Shown here piece by piece: positions 19,100-29,681 of a stretch of DNA of 64,000 bases. Numbering within the stretch: position 1 is the stretch's first letter; each line of letters begins with the position of its first letter. The position numbers and the translations under genes were made by a program. Under the pieces are notes generated by a model. It was not told where the DNA came from. It saw only the letters and a program-made list of their open reading frames with translations, and ran no database searches. The DNA comes from Bacteroidota bacterium (GTDB lineage Bacteria > Bacteroidota > Rhodothermia > Rhodothermales > Bin80): NCBI GenBank assembly GCA_026708685.1, contig JAPOUL010000090.1:1-64000 (forward strand), given 5' to 3'.

Positions 19100-20317
19100 A
19101 TGAAATACATTTCAATCCTCTCTGTAATTATTTTCGCTGTTCATGGTTTTGTTCCACACGCTGATGCGCAACTTCGTAAAGCGAACCGGGCATTGGATCG
19201 TGGTAATTATGAAGAAGCGATGACTCTGGCGCAGGAACTGATGGATGACAAGCCTGATGATCATAAAACTTGGGATCTCATGGCTCGGGTTCACGATCAC
19301 CTGGCTACTCAAAGTGCATTGATTGGTGTCCGTCAGGAGTATTTAGATCATGTGGAGGGAATGGTTGAGGCCTACAAGAAAGTAGTTGATCTACGCCCAC
19401 GTGAAGGCGATCAAGTCAACAGTCGTCTGCAAATCTTTTATTATCAGACCTTTAATTCAGGTATAGAAGAATTTACCAATGCTCAGGCTGTAGCAGGAGA
19501 CGATTCACTCCAAAGTGATCATTTCCGTAAATCAGCGACATATTTTCAGGCAAGTTCTGTTGCCGCACCAGACTCTTCTGGTGCTTACATCAACTGGGCG
19601 TATGCTCTGTTAGGAGCGGGCGACAGTGATGAAGCAGTCATTCCTCTGAATCTAGCCCTGGAGTACGGTGGACCTGACCCTGAAATCTACAGCTACCTCG
19701 CCCGAATCTATCTCACCTCCGAGCGAGCAGAGCAAGCTGTTCCACTGCTAGAAGAGGCGGTGGAGCAATATCCTGATCATCCAGAATTACAGAATTTTTT
19801 ACTGAATGCGTACTCTGAAACTGGACAGGACGACCTAGCGATTCAGCGATATGCGACGCTCGTTGAAAGCGATCCTGAGAATCCCATTTACCGATATAAT
19901 TATGGATCTCTCCTGCTACAGGCAAATGAATTTGATGGTGCTGTGGAACAATTAATGATGGCAGTAGAGATTGATAGCACCTATGTTGATGCGTACTACA
20001 ATTTAGGAGCTGCCTTCATCAATAATGCGAATTCCGTCCAACAGGTCATCACTGACATGGATGATGATATGAGAGCCCGAAAAGATGTAATCACAGATGA
20101 AGAAGAGCAGGACATTCTTGATCAGATTGATGTTATGGCCGAAGTGCGCAGAGGGTTGTATCAACTCTCTATTGTGCCACTGGAAGATGCCAAGAAATAT
20201 GCCGAAATGCAAGAAGGACGTAGCGTTATGGAAATCTGTTCGGCTCTGTTTCAAGCCTACGCCCAGACCGATCAGGAAGATAAAGCAATGCTAGTTAGCG
20301 ATTGTGCCGGTATGTAG
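19100..20317 (+). CDS. Exported tetratricopeptide repeat protein
   Basis: The protein has 405 residues. A signal peptide occupies about residues 1-23 (ending HADAQ). TPR-type helix pairs start with RALDRGNYEEAMTLAQEL and recur through the protein, for example around INWAYALLGAGDSDEAV, YLARIYLTSERAEQAV and YNLGAAFINNAN. Such periplasmic TPR proteins scaffold envelope complexes; the partner is unknown. Its last 27 bp overlap the convergent glycosyltransferase gene. Confidence 0.88.
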   Translation: MKYISILSVIIFAVHGFVPHADAQLRKANRALDRGNYEEAMTLAQELMDDKPDDHKTWDLMARVHDHLATQSALIGVRQEYLDHVEGMVEAYKKVVDLRPREGDQVNSRLQIFYYQTFNSGIEEFTNAQAVAGDDSLQSDHFRKSATYFQASSVAAPDSSGAYINWAYALLGAGDSDEAVIPLNLALEYGGPDPEIYSYLARIYLTSERAEQAVPLLEEAVEQYPDHPELQNFLLNAYSETGQDDLAIQRYATLVESDPENPIYRYNYGSLLLQANEFDGAVEQLMMAVEIDSTYVDAYYNLGAAFINNANSVQQVITDMDDDMRARKDVITDEEEQDILDQIDVMAEVRRGLYQLSIVPLEDAKKYAEMQEGRSVMEICSALFQAYAQTDQEDKAMLVSDCAGM

Positions 20318-21379
20318 GTTTTTCAGGTGGTTCACATACAAATCTGTGATTTTAGGCCAACTAAATTGCAGTGCAGTGTGAGCGTAAACATTCGTTCGTA
20401 TCGACTGTGACAATGGAGTATTCAGGATTGCTTTCTTGAATTCTTCAGGATTCCCACTTGGCACTAATCTGCCGTTTGTGCCGTCGGTGATCACATCTCG
20501 GATTCCCTCAATGTCGGCGGCAACTACTGGTGTCCCTGATGCACCAGCTTCAAGCATCACCACACCAAAACCCTCCATATCTCCATCTACTGGCAGGTTA
20601 GGCATGATCAACAGGTCTGATTGCTCATAGAGTTGGGCAAGCGTTTGATCAGAACATCTGCCCATCAGATGAACACGTCCCCCAAGCCCCTGGTTTTCAA
20701 TCGCCTTCTGAATTGCATCTGACTCAGGCCCTGATCCAGCAATTCGATAATGCACATTGGATGGGAGCAATGGCATCACCTGATCAACAAACCAAGCAAA
20801 CCCCTTCCGCTTGACCAAGCGTCCGACACTGAGTAGTTCCAAACGATCCCCCTGACTACCCTGCCCAAAGGAGTACCTTGACATGGCTACCCCATTAGGA
20901 GTGACCTGAACACGAGAGGTGGGAATTCCTCGCTTGACGCACTCGTCACCAGTTGCTGTGCTGACAGGAAGAACACAATCCAACGCCCTTAGAGTGCGAC
21001 CTATCTGCAACGTCTGGTAGACCCCAGGCAGGGTGACATCCCGGCCGTGAGCGATTGCTGCAAGTTTGATGTTGGCCTCCGTGCACTTTTTACGAATCAA
21101 TGTAGAAATCGCACCTGTCACCATGGAAGAAAATAGGACGACATCCACAGATTTATTACGGGCAATTCTGTACAAGCGCATTGCCGTTGCTGCCATCCAG
21201 GGTGCACATTGAAGATGATGCCATTTCCAAGAACTCTGTAAAATCAGTTGCTCATAGTAGAGATCGTTCCTTTTCGATAGTTCATCGGCTAGTTCTACGG
21301 CTACCCGTTGCATCCCCCCAATACTTTCAAGGGGAGCATCGTCTGGCGGAAATGAATGTGAGACAAAGAGTAATCGCAT
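20291..21379 (-). CDS. GT4-family glycosyltransferase
   Basis: The protein has 362 residues with a GT-B fold. The N-terminal domain opens with LLFVSHSFPPDDAPLESIGG, containing the acceptor-side glycine-rich loop. The C-terminal donor domain shows LLSVGRLVKRKGF, AGSGPE and EGFGVVMLEAGASGTPVVA, the E-x7-E nucleotide-sugar motif. It follows the next glycosyltransferase gene by 3 bp on the same strand, so the two act together, probably in lipid- or surface-glycan assembly. The sugar and acceptor are unknown. Confidence 0.88.
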   Translation of the reverse strand: MRLLFVSHSFPPDDAPLESIGGMQRVAVELADELSKRNDLYYEQLILQSSWKWHHLQCAPWMAATAMRLYRIARNKSVDVVLFSSMVTGAISTLIRKKCTEANIKLAAIAHGRDVTLPGVYQTLQIGRTLRALDCVLPVSTATGDECVKRGIPTSRVQVTPNGVAMSRYSFGQGSQGDRLELLSVGRLVKRKGFAWFVDQVMPLLPSNVHYRIAGSGPESDAIQKAIENQGLGGRVHLMGRCSDQTLAQLYEQSDLLIMPNLPVDGDMEGFGVVMLEAGASGTPVVAADIEGIRDVITDGTNGRLVPSGNPEEFKKAILNTPLSQSIRTNVYAHTALQFSWPKITDLYVNHLKNLHTGTIAN

Positions 21380-21382
21380 GGG

Positions 21383-22645
21383 CTAAGCAACCGCTTTCAT
21401 GTAGGACATGTCCATGCCATCTGAAACAGATGGCAGACGATCCGATTCTGTGGATCCCTTGAGAATTTCCTGATAGTAATGAGCAAGATTCCCCATGACA
21501 TTATTCCATTCAAAGGCCATGGCTCGCTCTCGGGCGGCAGTCCCAAACTGCTGCCGAAGATGAGGATCAGAAACCAGTCGCTCAATAGATGAAGCAAAAG
21601 CGGTAATGTCATGTGCAGGCACCAGATAGCCCGTTTCCCCATCTACCACCAATAAATCACTACCGCTTGCATTGGCACACACGGCAGGAAGCCCCGATGC
21701 CATAGCTTCAAGAGTTACATTGCCAAAGGTTTCTGTGTCACTGGGAAACAAAAAGATATCACTGGATGCATATGCAGTGGCAAGTTCATTGCCTTCTAGC
21801 GGTCCAGTAAATACGGTGTCTGGAAGTTGTTCACAAAGAGCATCCCGTGCAGGGCCATCACCTACCACTAAAGACTTATATGGAATTCCCTGAGCATTCA
21901 ATCTTTTCAAAACCTGTGCAAAAACAGATAGATTCTTTTCCCATACCAAGCGTCCTACATAGGCAACAACAAGATCATTGTCCTTAAATCCATGACTGGA
22001 GCGCCATGACTGACTTCGGCGGAGGGGATTAAATGCCTTTGGATTGACTCCACGTGCCCAAATTCTCAATCCTTTCGTAATCCCCTGCTGACGAAGTTTA
22101 TCTGCAATACTGGGAGAGGGAACATACACATGTTCAACTTGACTGTAGAACCATCGCCCATATCTCCATGCTGTATTTTCAAGAATGTCTAATTGATACA
22201 GTGGATTATAGGATGCAAAATATTTAAAGTAGGAAGCGAAATGTGTATGATAGGATGAGACAACAGGCACTTTTTGAGATTTTGCCCATTTGAGTGCCTG
22301 TGCACCTGCATAATCAGGGGTAGCAATATGGACAATGTGAGGTTCAAATGCGTCAAGACGATTCCATCCTTTTCTTGAAATTCCAATAGTGAGACGGTAA
22401 TCGGGACGGCCTGGAAAAGGAATGGACGGTATGGAAATCAGTGTACCGTTGTGTTCCAGAGCCGGAGGCTTGTTGCTGGTGGGGGCAAAGATCAATACTT
22501 CAGCACCCCGATCTTCAAGGTACTGAACTAATCGGTTAAGTGTAAGAGCTACACCGTCGGAAATATGGTTATAGGCACCCGCAAAGAGAGCTATTCTCCT
22601 CCCGGCAACGGGTGCATGCTCAGATATATCAGAAAGTGGTAACAT
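21383..22645 (-). CDS. GT4-family glycosyltransferase (MgtA/SqdX-like)
   Basis: The protein has 420 residues from ATG at 22645; an upstream TTG is possible. The GT-B architecture includes SDGVALTLNRLVQYL, SSYHTHFASYFKY, YVGRLVWEKNL and SDTETFGNVTLEAMASGLP. The pattern matches plant/bacterial SqdX and mannosyltransferase MgtA-like enzymes that glycosylate diacylglycerol or related lipids. It is first in a two-gene operon. Specificity is inference. The 5' end lies 84 bp from the uvrA stop, on the same strand. Confidence 0.87.
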   Translation of the reverse strand: MLPLSDISEHAPVAGRRIALFAGAYNHISDGVALTLNRLVQYLEDRGAEVLIFAPTSNKPPALEHNGTLISIPSIPFPGRPDYRLTIGISRKGWNRLDAFEPHIVHIATPDYAGAQALKWAKSQKVPVVSSYHTHFASYFKYFASYNPLYQLDILENTAWRYGRWFYSQVEHVYVPSPSIADKLRQQGITKGLRIWARGVNPKAFNPLRRSQSWRSSHGFKDNDLVVAYVGRLVWEKNLSVFAQVLKRLNAQGIPYKSLVVGDGPARDALCEQLPDTVFTGPLEGNELATAYASSDIFLFPSDTETFGNVTLEAMASGLPAVCANASGSDLLVVDGETGYLVPAHDITAFASSIERLVSDPHLRQQFGTAARERAMAFEWNNVMGNLAHYYQEILKGSTESDRLPSVSDGMDMSYMKAVA

Positions 22646-22729
22646 TCGATAATCAGGCAACAATAAATGATTGCAATCTGACTAGTAGACGCAGTGACTC
22701 TGGAAAAAGTCACAAGAGCAGAAAAAATG

Positions 22730-25546
22730 CTACCACGAATGGAGCAGTGGAGCCAAAAAGCGTCCAGTATAGCTTTCAGGAACCAGAGTAATATCCTCTG
22801 GAGTTCCCGATGCAACCACTTGTCCCCCACGGTCGCCACCTTCGGGTCCTAAATCAATAATGTGGTCAGCACACTTGAGCGTATCAAGATTGTGTTCAAT
22901 GATCACCACGGTATGTCCAGCCTCTGCAAGTTGATCAAAGGCATGGATGAGCTTATCTACATCCATAAAATGCAATCCAGTCGTGGGTTCGTCAAAAATA
23001 TAGAACACGTGATAGTTGGATGGCTGGGCAAGACAGCTCGCCAGTTTAATTCGCTGTGCTTCACCACCCGAAAGTGTGGGTGCTGGCTGTCCGAGTTTTA
23101 AATATCCAAGTCCAACGGTCTGCAAGGGCATCAGCAGGTTGCATAGACGAACTTGATCATCGAAAAAATCCAATGCTTCATCCACCGATAGATTCAGCAC
23201 CTCATGGATATTTTTTCCGTTATACAAGATTTGCAGTGCATCTTCACTGTACCGGGTTCCTCCGCATTCTTCGCAGGGAAGGTAGAGATCTGCCAAAAAC
23301 TGCATTTCCACTTTCACGGTGCCTTCACCACTGCACTGCTCACACCGGCCACCCGGCACATTAAAGGAAAAATATCCAGGCTGATGAGCGTGCATGGTCG
23401 CCTGAGGAGTCCGGGAAAAAAGCCCGCGTATATGATCAAACGCATTGACATACGTCACTGGGTTCGATCGTGAGGATCTGCCGATGGGTGATTGATCAAC
23501 GATCCGAACGGCGTTGATACTGTGATGGACTCGAATAGATTTATAGGGGTGCGCATCAGCATTTGTATCAGGTTCAAGTCGATCCTTGATTCCCTGATAT
23601 AAAACGTCATTGACCAGTGAGGACTTCCCCGATCCACTCACTCCAGTGACACACGTGATCATTTCCAGTGGAAATTTTAGATCAAGATGTTTCAGATTAT
23701 TGGCATAAGCACCTTTGATCTTCACGCATTTCTCCCAGTTGGGCGTTCTTCGTTTTGATGGAACCGGGATGCTCTCCACTCCGCTCATGAAGGCACCGGT
23801 GCGTGAGTCTTTATCCTTGAGCATCTGATCAACATTTCCCTGAAAGATCAATTCGCCCCCCATGGTTCCTGACTGAGGACCAAGATCAATGATGTGATCT
23901 GCACTCCGAATCACGTCAGGGTCATGCTCCACAATGATAACGGTATTTCCCAAATCACGCATTCGCTTGAGAATCCCAACAAGCCTCAATGTGTCACGGG
24001 GATGGAGACCAATCGTTGGCTCATCTAAAACATAGAGTGCCCCGACAAGAGCACTTCCAAGTGCAGTCGCAAGCCGAATGCGCTGGCTTTCCCCTCCACT
24101 TAGGGTCTCAGAAAGCCGGCCAAGTGTAATATAGTCCAGCCCCACATCTATCAGAAATCGGAGTCGTTTTTGAATTTCGTGGATCAGAATGTCAGCGGCC
24201 TCCTGCTCATGCGAGGTCAGAGAAAGAGACTCAATGAATTCATACGCTTCCTTGGTGGTCATCTTCACGACCTCACCAATATGCTTTCCACCAACTTGAA
24301 CATATAATGCCTCTGGACGGAGGCGAGCACCATGGCATTGATAACACTCACCATAACTCATAAATCGAGAATGATGAAATCGAATGCCGCTGCGATAACT
24401 GTTCTTTTTCAGATACTTGAAGAAGCCGAAGATTCCATAAAATGATGAATCACCATTCCAGAGGATATGCTTTTGGCCTTCGGTCAGGCTTTCATAGGGG
24501 ACATCTATATCGATACCGTGTCGACGTGCCCAACGAAGCATCTTTTCATTAATCTCTTTCCATGAATTTCCCTGAAGAGGCTTGATGGCTCCCTGCGAGA
24601 GAGAGAGAGCGGGAGACGGGACGACCAGATCTGGATCAACCCCTCGGGTTCGCCCATATCCATTACATTCTTTACAGGCTCCCAATGGGCTACTGAATGA
24701 AAAAAGTTTGGGCTCAGGTGGAATGAATTCCATCCCGTCATGCTCTAACCAACTTGAATAATCGCGATGAATCTCCTCTTGATCGGATGAGGATGAAGGT
24801 GGGACAATCACCCGGCAATAGCCTTCCCCTATACGATAGGCAGCCTCAACAGAATCTGCAATGCGACCCATAGCTTTTTCATTGTCTTTCCGTACAATGA
24901 GGCGATCAATCAAAATCCATGCATAGGCCAAATCATCATCCGAAAGAGTATCTTTCACCTCATTGAGATCTACAATACGAATGGTCTCTTCGACAAAAAG
25001 AAGACGAGAATAACCTCTCTGGAGGAGACGTTGAATCGCTATGGAAGGAGAATCAGCATACGGAACAGGACTCGTTAGATAAAACCGTGTCCCATCAGCG
25101 AGGCGTGATTCTATGTCATTGGCAACGGCACGGGGATACTCTTGAGTGACGATGTCTCCACTGATCGGAGAAATGATTTTCCCAATCTGTGCATAAAGCA
25201 TCCGCAGATGATCATAGATTTCGGTCTGGGTTGCCACGGTGGAACGTGGATTCTTTGAAAGGACCCGCTGCTCAATGGCTATGGCAGGTGAGAGTCCTGA
25301 GATTTTGTCCACATCAGGTTTATCCATACGCTCCAGAAACTGGCGTGCATAGGAACTCAGGCTCTCCATATACCGACGCTGCCCTTCAGCAAAAATGGTA
25401 TCAAAAGCAAGGCTTGATTTACCCGAACCGGATGGTCCGGTGACAACGATCAAGCGACGTTTTGGAAGGACGACATCAAACCCCTTCAGGTTGTGCTGAC
25501 GGGCTCCATGAACGGTAATAAAATCACGCGGATTGTTCAGTGACAT
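22730..25546 (-). CDS. uvrA: Excinuclease ABC subunit A
   Basis: The protein has 938 residues, full length. It has two ABC ATPase halves: Walker A GPSGSGKSSL near the N-terminus and GVSGSGKSSL in the second half. The ABC signatures are LSGGESQRIRLA and LSGGEAQRIKLA. Zinc-finger cysteines occur as CKECNGYG...CYQCHGARL and CEQCSGEG...CEECGG. UvrA finds DNA damage with UvrB. The start is ATG at 25546. A (GA) run of 13 bp at 24597-24609 lies inside the coding sequence. Confidence 0.98.
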   Translation of the reverse strand: MSLNNPRDFITVHGARQHNLKGFDVVLPKRRLIVVTGPSGSGKSSLAFDTIFAEGQRRYMESLSSYARQFLERMDKPDVDKISGLSPAIAIEQRVLSKNPRSTVATQTEIYDHLRMLYAQIGKIISPISGDIVTQEYPRAVANDIESRLADGTRFYLTSPVPYADSPSIAIQRLLQRGYSRLLFVEETIRIVDLNEVKDTLSDDDLAYAWILIDRLIVRKDNEKAMGRIADSVEAAYRIGEGYCRVIVPPSSSSDQEEIHRDYSSWLEHDGMEFIPPEPKLFSFSSPLGACKECNGYGRTRGVDPDLVVPSPALSLSQGAIKPLQGNSWKEINEKMLRWARRHGIDIDVPYESLTEGQKHILWNGDSSFYGIFGFFKYLKKNSYRSGIRFHHSRFMSYGECYQCHGARLRPEALYVQVGGKHIGEVVKMTTKEAYEFIESLSLTSHEQEAADILIHEIQKRLRFLIDVGLDYITLGRLSETLSGGESQRIRLATALGSALVGALYVLDEPTIGLHPRDTLRLVGILKRMRDLGNTVIIVEHDPDVIRSADHIIDLGPQSGTMGGELIFQGNVDQMLKDKDSRTGAFMSGVESIPVPSKRRTPNWEKCVKIKGAYANNLKHLDLKFPLEMITCVTGVSGSGKSSLVNDVLYQGIKDRLEPDTNADAHPYKSIRVHHSINAVRIVDQSPIGRSSRSNPVTYVNAFDHIRGLFSRTPQATMHAHQPGYFSFNVPGGRCEQCSGEGTVKVEMQFLADLYLPCEECGGTRYSEDALQILYNGKNIHEVLNLSVDEALDFFDDQVRLCNLLMPLQTVGLGYLKLGQPAPTLSGGEAQRIKLASCLAQPSNYHVFYIFDEPTTGLHFMDVDKLIHAFDQLAEAGHTVVIIEHNLDTLKCADHIIDLGPEGGDRGGQVVASGTPEDITLVPESYTGRFLAPLLHSW

Positions 25547-26009
25547 GAATCTACAATGACCGCCTTATACGCCTAAGTGGTCAACTTGCTCTATGAACCG
25601 ATCGGAATCCAATTTGTACGACTCATTTCATCGGTATTGATGAAATTTTCCCGACTTCTCTGCCTTGTCAGAATCAAATTTTGACGATCCTATCATTGTG
25701 ATCTACACTGAATCAGCACTCTATTGTGATTTCCCTATCCTTCGTGACTGCTTACGTTTAGTCACCCTTGCGGATGTATCCATCGCTCTAGGGTAAGTCT
25801 TGAAATTTACTGACTGAAATGGAAGGTTGGCAAAAAGAGACAGGATGGATTTGAGAAATGCCATCCTATTCCAATGAACTCATGTAAGGGCATGATCAAA
25901 CTATCGGTGAATACGTGTGCCGAATGACCACGCATTACAGAATGATCATTCTGTATCCAACATCTGTCTTCCCTGTTGTCTGCATGGACGAATTGCATAG
26001 ACTGGACTG
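25547..26009. other. Divergent intergenic region between uvrA and the BatA-like gene
   Basis: The 463-bp stretch should hold both promoters. The ORF at 25807-25998 (minus) is not protein-like. I see no clear SOS box, hairpin or RNA gene. Confidence 0.45.
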
Positions 26010-28058
26010 ATGATCTTTCTGAACCCGATCGTCTTGACAGGGCTGATTCTAACGGTCATTCCGTTACTTGTCCATTTATTTAACTTCCGTCGCCCTCAGA
26101 GACTGGATTACAGCTCCATTGCTCTTTTGCAATCCTTGCAAAGCACAACCATACAAAGGGTACGGATCCGTAATTGGATTCTCCTGCTACTAAGAATCTT
26201 GGCGCTTGCTGCCATCATCCTGATTTTTGCACGTCCAACTCTAGTAGGATCTTCTTCAACACAGTTTTTGGGTCGTTCCAATGCATCCATCGTGATTGCC
26301 ATGGATGTATCTTTATCTATGTTACAAAGAGATACCGACGGAACTCAATTCTCAAAGTCCAAAACCATTGCTCAGGCAATGATTGCCTCTGCGGATCCAG
26401 GAGATGAGATCTTTATCAAAACAACCCATTCTCCAAATCTTGAACCTGTTCGCATTCTAGATGACCTTGAACCCACTTATGCTTCCTCTTCTGCGTCTGC
26501 ATTAATGCTTCATGCTGCAAATCTACTTTCTCAGCAGGGGCAGCATCTTTCCAAAATCGTCTATTACTTAGGAGATCTTCAAGAAACGACTCTGGTTGAT
26601 TCCGTACAAGCCTCCGTCCCTGATGAAGTTCGTATCGTGCTTGTTCCCATAGGGAGTGCAAGCACGATGGCTAATGTTGGTATTGTATCTGCCGAGGTTA
26701 CCAGCCGTATTGTAGATCTCCGTAATCCCGTAGAGGTTGAAGCAACTGTAGTCAATGTTGGAGATACTCCAATAGAGAACTATGCCGTGAGTTTATATCT
26801 CAATGACACCCCTTTGGCCCAAACCAGCATTACGCTCCCTTCGCAAGTGCCTGTTTCAGTATCCCTTCGTGGAACGCCCCCCAGTCGGGGCTGGACACAA
26901 GGATTCATCATGATTGAAGATGATGAATTCATGGAGGACAACCGACACTACTTCACGCTGAATATTCCTGATCAGCATAACATCCTGATGATCTATGGAT
27001 CCACGGCATCCACACTCCATATTGAACTTGCACTCTCTTCTGGAGGTGAATCGGGTACCCTTAAGTCACGCATGATTCCACAGTATCAACTCTCTGCCGC
27101 TTCCTTGAATGACTACTCTGCAGTCTTTCTGATTGGACCCGATCCACTCAGTAGTGGTGAGGTGCTCAAACTCAATCAGTTTGTTCAAAATGGAGGCGGG
27201 CTACTGCTTACCCCAAGTGAGGATGTCTCTTCTATCAATCCGCTTTTGTCAGCCTTTGATGCGGGTCAGGTAGATCTTCAGGAATCTCAGGTGTCTATCA
27301 GATCCGCCGATTTTGAGCATCCATTGTTTGAAGGTGTCTTTGAGGATTCCGATCGTACCCAGAGACTGGAATCCATTGTCATCCATAGATCTGCACACTA
27401 TGATCCCGGATCAAAGGCTGAGCAAACCCTGATCTCACTGATAGGGGGAGCCCCGCTGTTACAGGAAATTCCGTACGATCGGGGGCGCATCTTCTTTCTG
27501 AGTATCGCCCCAGAACTTTCATGGAGTGACCTGCCTGTTCGTGGCTTATTTGTTCCCCTGATCTATCGCACCGCTCATTACCTGTCCGCTGTCGGATCTA
27601 TCCAGGGAGAACATCTGCTGGTTGGTCAACAGGAGAGCATTCGGATACCTGGGATTCAGGGAACGGTGATGTTGCAATTACCTGATGGCACTGAGCGTAT
27701 TCCCCCTACTCGTCAGGTGTTCGGGGCACATCTCGTAGATGTGAAATCTGATCTGCCGGGTATCGCCAAAATTTTGAGTGACCGTGATTTTATACGTTTT
27801 GTGAGTATTGGCCTTGATCCCAAAGAGTCGCGTCTCTCATTTTTAGAACCACAACAAGCCCAGGAGATCCTTTCTGAAACGATGGATACATCTGTTGATC
27901 TCCTTGAACCAGACTCCGTACAGGACATGGCTGGTGCCATGCAAGTCGCAAGGATGGGGGTAGAACTTTGGAGGCATTTTCTTGTGTTGGCCCTTCTTCT
28001 ACTGACTGCAGAAATGTTTCTTGCCTCCCACTGGAAAAATACATCTCAGGATGGGTGA
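26010..28058 (+). CDS. BatA-like membrane protein with von Willebrand A-like domain
   Basis: The protein has 682 residues. The N-terminal BatA-type double helix region opens with LNPIVLTGLILTVIPLLVHLF, then RRPQRLDYSS; a second helix spans about 56-75. A vWA fold follows, with MIDAS motif D99-V-S-L-S103. A GATase1-like domain (GGGLLLTPSEDV) lies after about 350. A C-terminal helix sits near 655-675. This layout is common in Bacteroidota and allied phyla (aerotolerance-related family). Function is unknown. The stop codon overlaps hflX by 8 bp. Confidence 0.85.
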   Translation: MIFLNPIVLTGLILTVIPLLVHLFNFRRPQRLDYSSIALLQSLQSTTIQRVRIRNWILLLLRILALAAIILIFARPTLVGSSSTQFLGRSNASIVIAMDVSLSMLQRDTDGTQFSKSKTIAQAMIASADPGDEIFIKTTHSPNLEPVRILDDLEPTYASSSASALMLHAANLLSQQGQHLSKIVYYLGDLQETTLVDSVQASVPDEVRIVLVPIGSASTMANVGIVSAEVTSRIVDLRNPVEVEATVVNVGDTPIENYAVSLYLNDTPLAQTSITLPSQVPVSVSLRGTPPSRGWTQGFIMIEDDEFMEDNRHYFTLNIPDQHNILMIYGSTASTLHIELALSSGGESGTLKSRMIPQYQLSAASLNDYSAVFLIGPDPLSSGEVLKLNQFVQNGGGLLLTPSEDVSSINPLLSAFDAGQVDLQESQVSIRSADFEHPLFEGVFEDSDRTQRLESIVIHRSAHYDPGSKAEQTLISLIGGAPLLQEIPYDRGRIFFLSIAPELSWSDLPVRGLFVPLIYRTAHYLSAVGSIQGEHLLVGQQESIRIPGIQGTVMLQLPDGTERIPPTRQVFGAHLVDVKSDLPGIAKILSDRDFIRFVSIGLDPKESRLSFLEPQQAQEILSETMDTSVDLLEPDSVQDMAGAMQVARMGVELWRHFLVLALLLLTAEMFLASHWKNTSQDG

Positions 28059-29373
28059 TCCATTCTACTCAACCACAGAAACGGACAGCGAGATTGCCCT
28101 TCTGGTTGGAGCCGTCCGAACGAAAGGAAGTGGGCAGGACTCATTGGATGAGTTAGCACAGCTGGCAAATACCGCAGGTGCTACGGTTTTTGGACAGGTG
28201 ATTCAGGTGCTACAGAAACCCAACCCTGCCACCTATATCGGTTCAGGAAAAGTCAAGGAAATTGCAAAGATTGTAGAGCAGAATAAGATTTCTACCATCC
28301 TGTTTGATGATGAATTGAGTCCGAACCAAATCCGAAACCTTGAAAGACTCATCGGATGCAAATTAATCGATCGTTCTCAGCTCATTCTGGATATTTTTGC
28401 AAAACGTGCCAAAACTGCGGTAGCAAAGACACAGGTGGAGCTTGCACAGCTGGATTATCTTCGCACGAGACTCACCCGCCAATGGACTCACCTTTCAAGA
28501 CAGCAGGGAGGGATTGGAACCCGAGGACCTGGAGAAACGCAGATTGAGACAGATCGCAGATTGATTGATCAGCGTATGGCCGTTCTAAGAGACCGTCTCA
28601 AGCGTATTGATCGGCAGCGAACAACCCAAAGACAGCGCAGAGAAAAATACTGTAGAGTTGCTCTTGTGGGATATACGAACGCTGGGAAGTCTACCCTCAT
28701 GAATGCCCTCTCTCAAGGCGATGTCCTGGCCGAGGATCGATTGTTTGCCACGCTTGATGCGACCACACGCCAGTGGAAGCTCTCACCCCATACAACGGTG
28801 CTCCTTTCCGATACTGTCGGATTCATTCGGAAACTTCCTCATAAGCTGATTGAGAGTTTCAAGAGCACTCTGGATGAAGTGCGTCAAAGCGACATCTTGA
28901 TTCATGTCGTCAGTGCCTGCCATCCAAACTTTGAGAATCAGATGATGGTAGCCCGTCAGACCCTCAGGGAAATCGGGGCACTTGAGATTCCTACCCTGTT
29001 GGTTTTGAACAAGATTGATGCCCTCTCTGAGCCGACTGAAACGTTATCTGCACTGAAAATGGAATTCCCTGACTCCGTTCAGATAGCTGCACTGCGGGGC
29101 ATTGGACTGGATACATTGACGAGCCGAGTCAAGGAGATGATCCAGGGAACCGAAATCACAGGATCTACACTAATTCCAGTGACTGACGGTCGAACCCTGT
29201 CTAGACTTCAAAGTCTTGGAAAAATTGAGAGTCAGGAGCTCGTTGAAATTCATGGAAATGGCAACACTGGCCCAGAGAGTGCACTGCATCTGCAATACAG
29301 GATTCCAAGTAATCGATCGCATGAACTTGACCATCTTTTATCTCCCTACAAAGGGCTGAAGCGGTTCTCTTGA
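28051..29373 (+). CDS. hflX: Ribosome-associated GTPase HflX
   Basis: The protein has 440 residues from ATG 28051, which lies inside the end of the BatA-like gene. An earlier ORF start at 28021 would lie deep inside it. The N-terminal HflX domain carries TYIGSGKVKEI and LFDDELSPNQIRNLE, then the glycine-rich GGIGTRGPGETQIETDRR. The G domain shows G1 GYTNAGKST, G3 DTVGF and G4 NKID. HflX splits stalled ribosomes. The overlap suggests coupled translation with the upstream membrane protein. Confidence 0.95.
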   Translation: MGDPFYSTTETDSEIALLVGAVRTKGSGQDSLDELAQLANTAGATVFGQVIQVLQKPNPATYIGSGKVKEIAKIVEQNKISTILFDDELSPNQIRNLERLIGCKLIDRSQLILDIFAKRAKTAVAKTQVELAQLDYLRTRLTRQWTHLSRQQGGIGTRGPGETQIETDRRLIDQRMAVLRDRLKRIDRQRTTQRQRREKYCRVALVGYTNAGKSTLMNALSQGDVLAEDRLFATLDATTRQWKLSPHTTVLLSDTVGFIRKLPHKLIESFKSTLDEVRQSDILIHVVSACHPNFENQMMVARQTLREIGALEIPTLLVLNKIDALSEPTETLSALKMEFPDSVQIAALRGIGLDTLTSRVKEMIQGTEITGSTLIPVTDGRTLSRLQSLGKIESQELVEIHGNGNTGPESALHLQYRIPSNRSHELDHLLSPYKGLKRFS

Positions 29374-29681
29374 TAACGTTTCAAGCAATAGTCATCTATA
29401 AAATACGATGTCATTGCGAGGATTGATGTGCACGAAAGATCTGTGTCAGTTATCTACTCAATGATGGTCTATCGTACAGTAGTCCATAACTCCATCATTT
29501 ACCCTGATCAACAACAGTTAACATCAACGTATGAAACTTGGCATGTTTTTCTATTTTAGGTTTCATACAGATTCTCACCTACGAATCCCTTCATAAACTC
29601 ACAACCAAGTCCTCCTCCTTTTTCAGAAATTGATTGCCATGCATGGATCCATCAGATATTCCTGTCTTTCTATGAGATGCA
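29374..29681. other. Intergenic stretch with a 9-bp inverted repeat
   Basis: GTATGAAAC at 29529-29537 and GTTTCATAC at 29560-29568 are perfectly complementary, with a 22-base spacer. No T-run follows, so an operator or weak hairpin is more likely than a terminator. Nothing else is recognisable. Confidence 0.4.

Noticed and set aside
22685-22729. GTGACT/AGTCAC hairpin behind uvrA as terminator
   Set aside because: On the uvrA strand no T-run follows the stem, so it does not fit a Rho-independent terminator.
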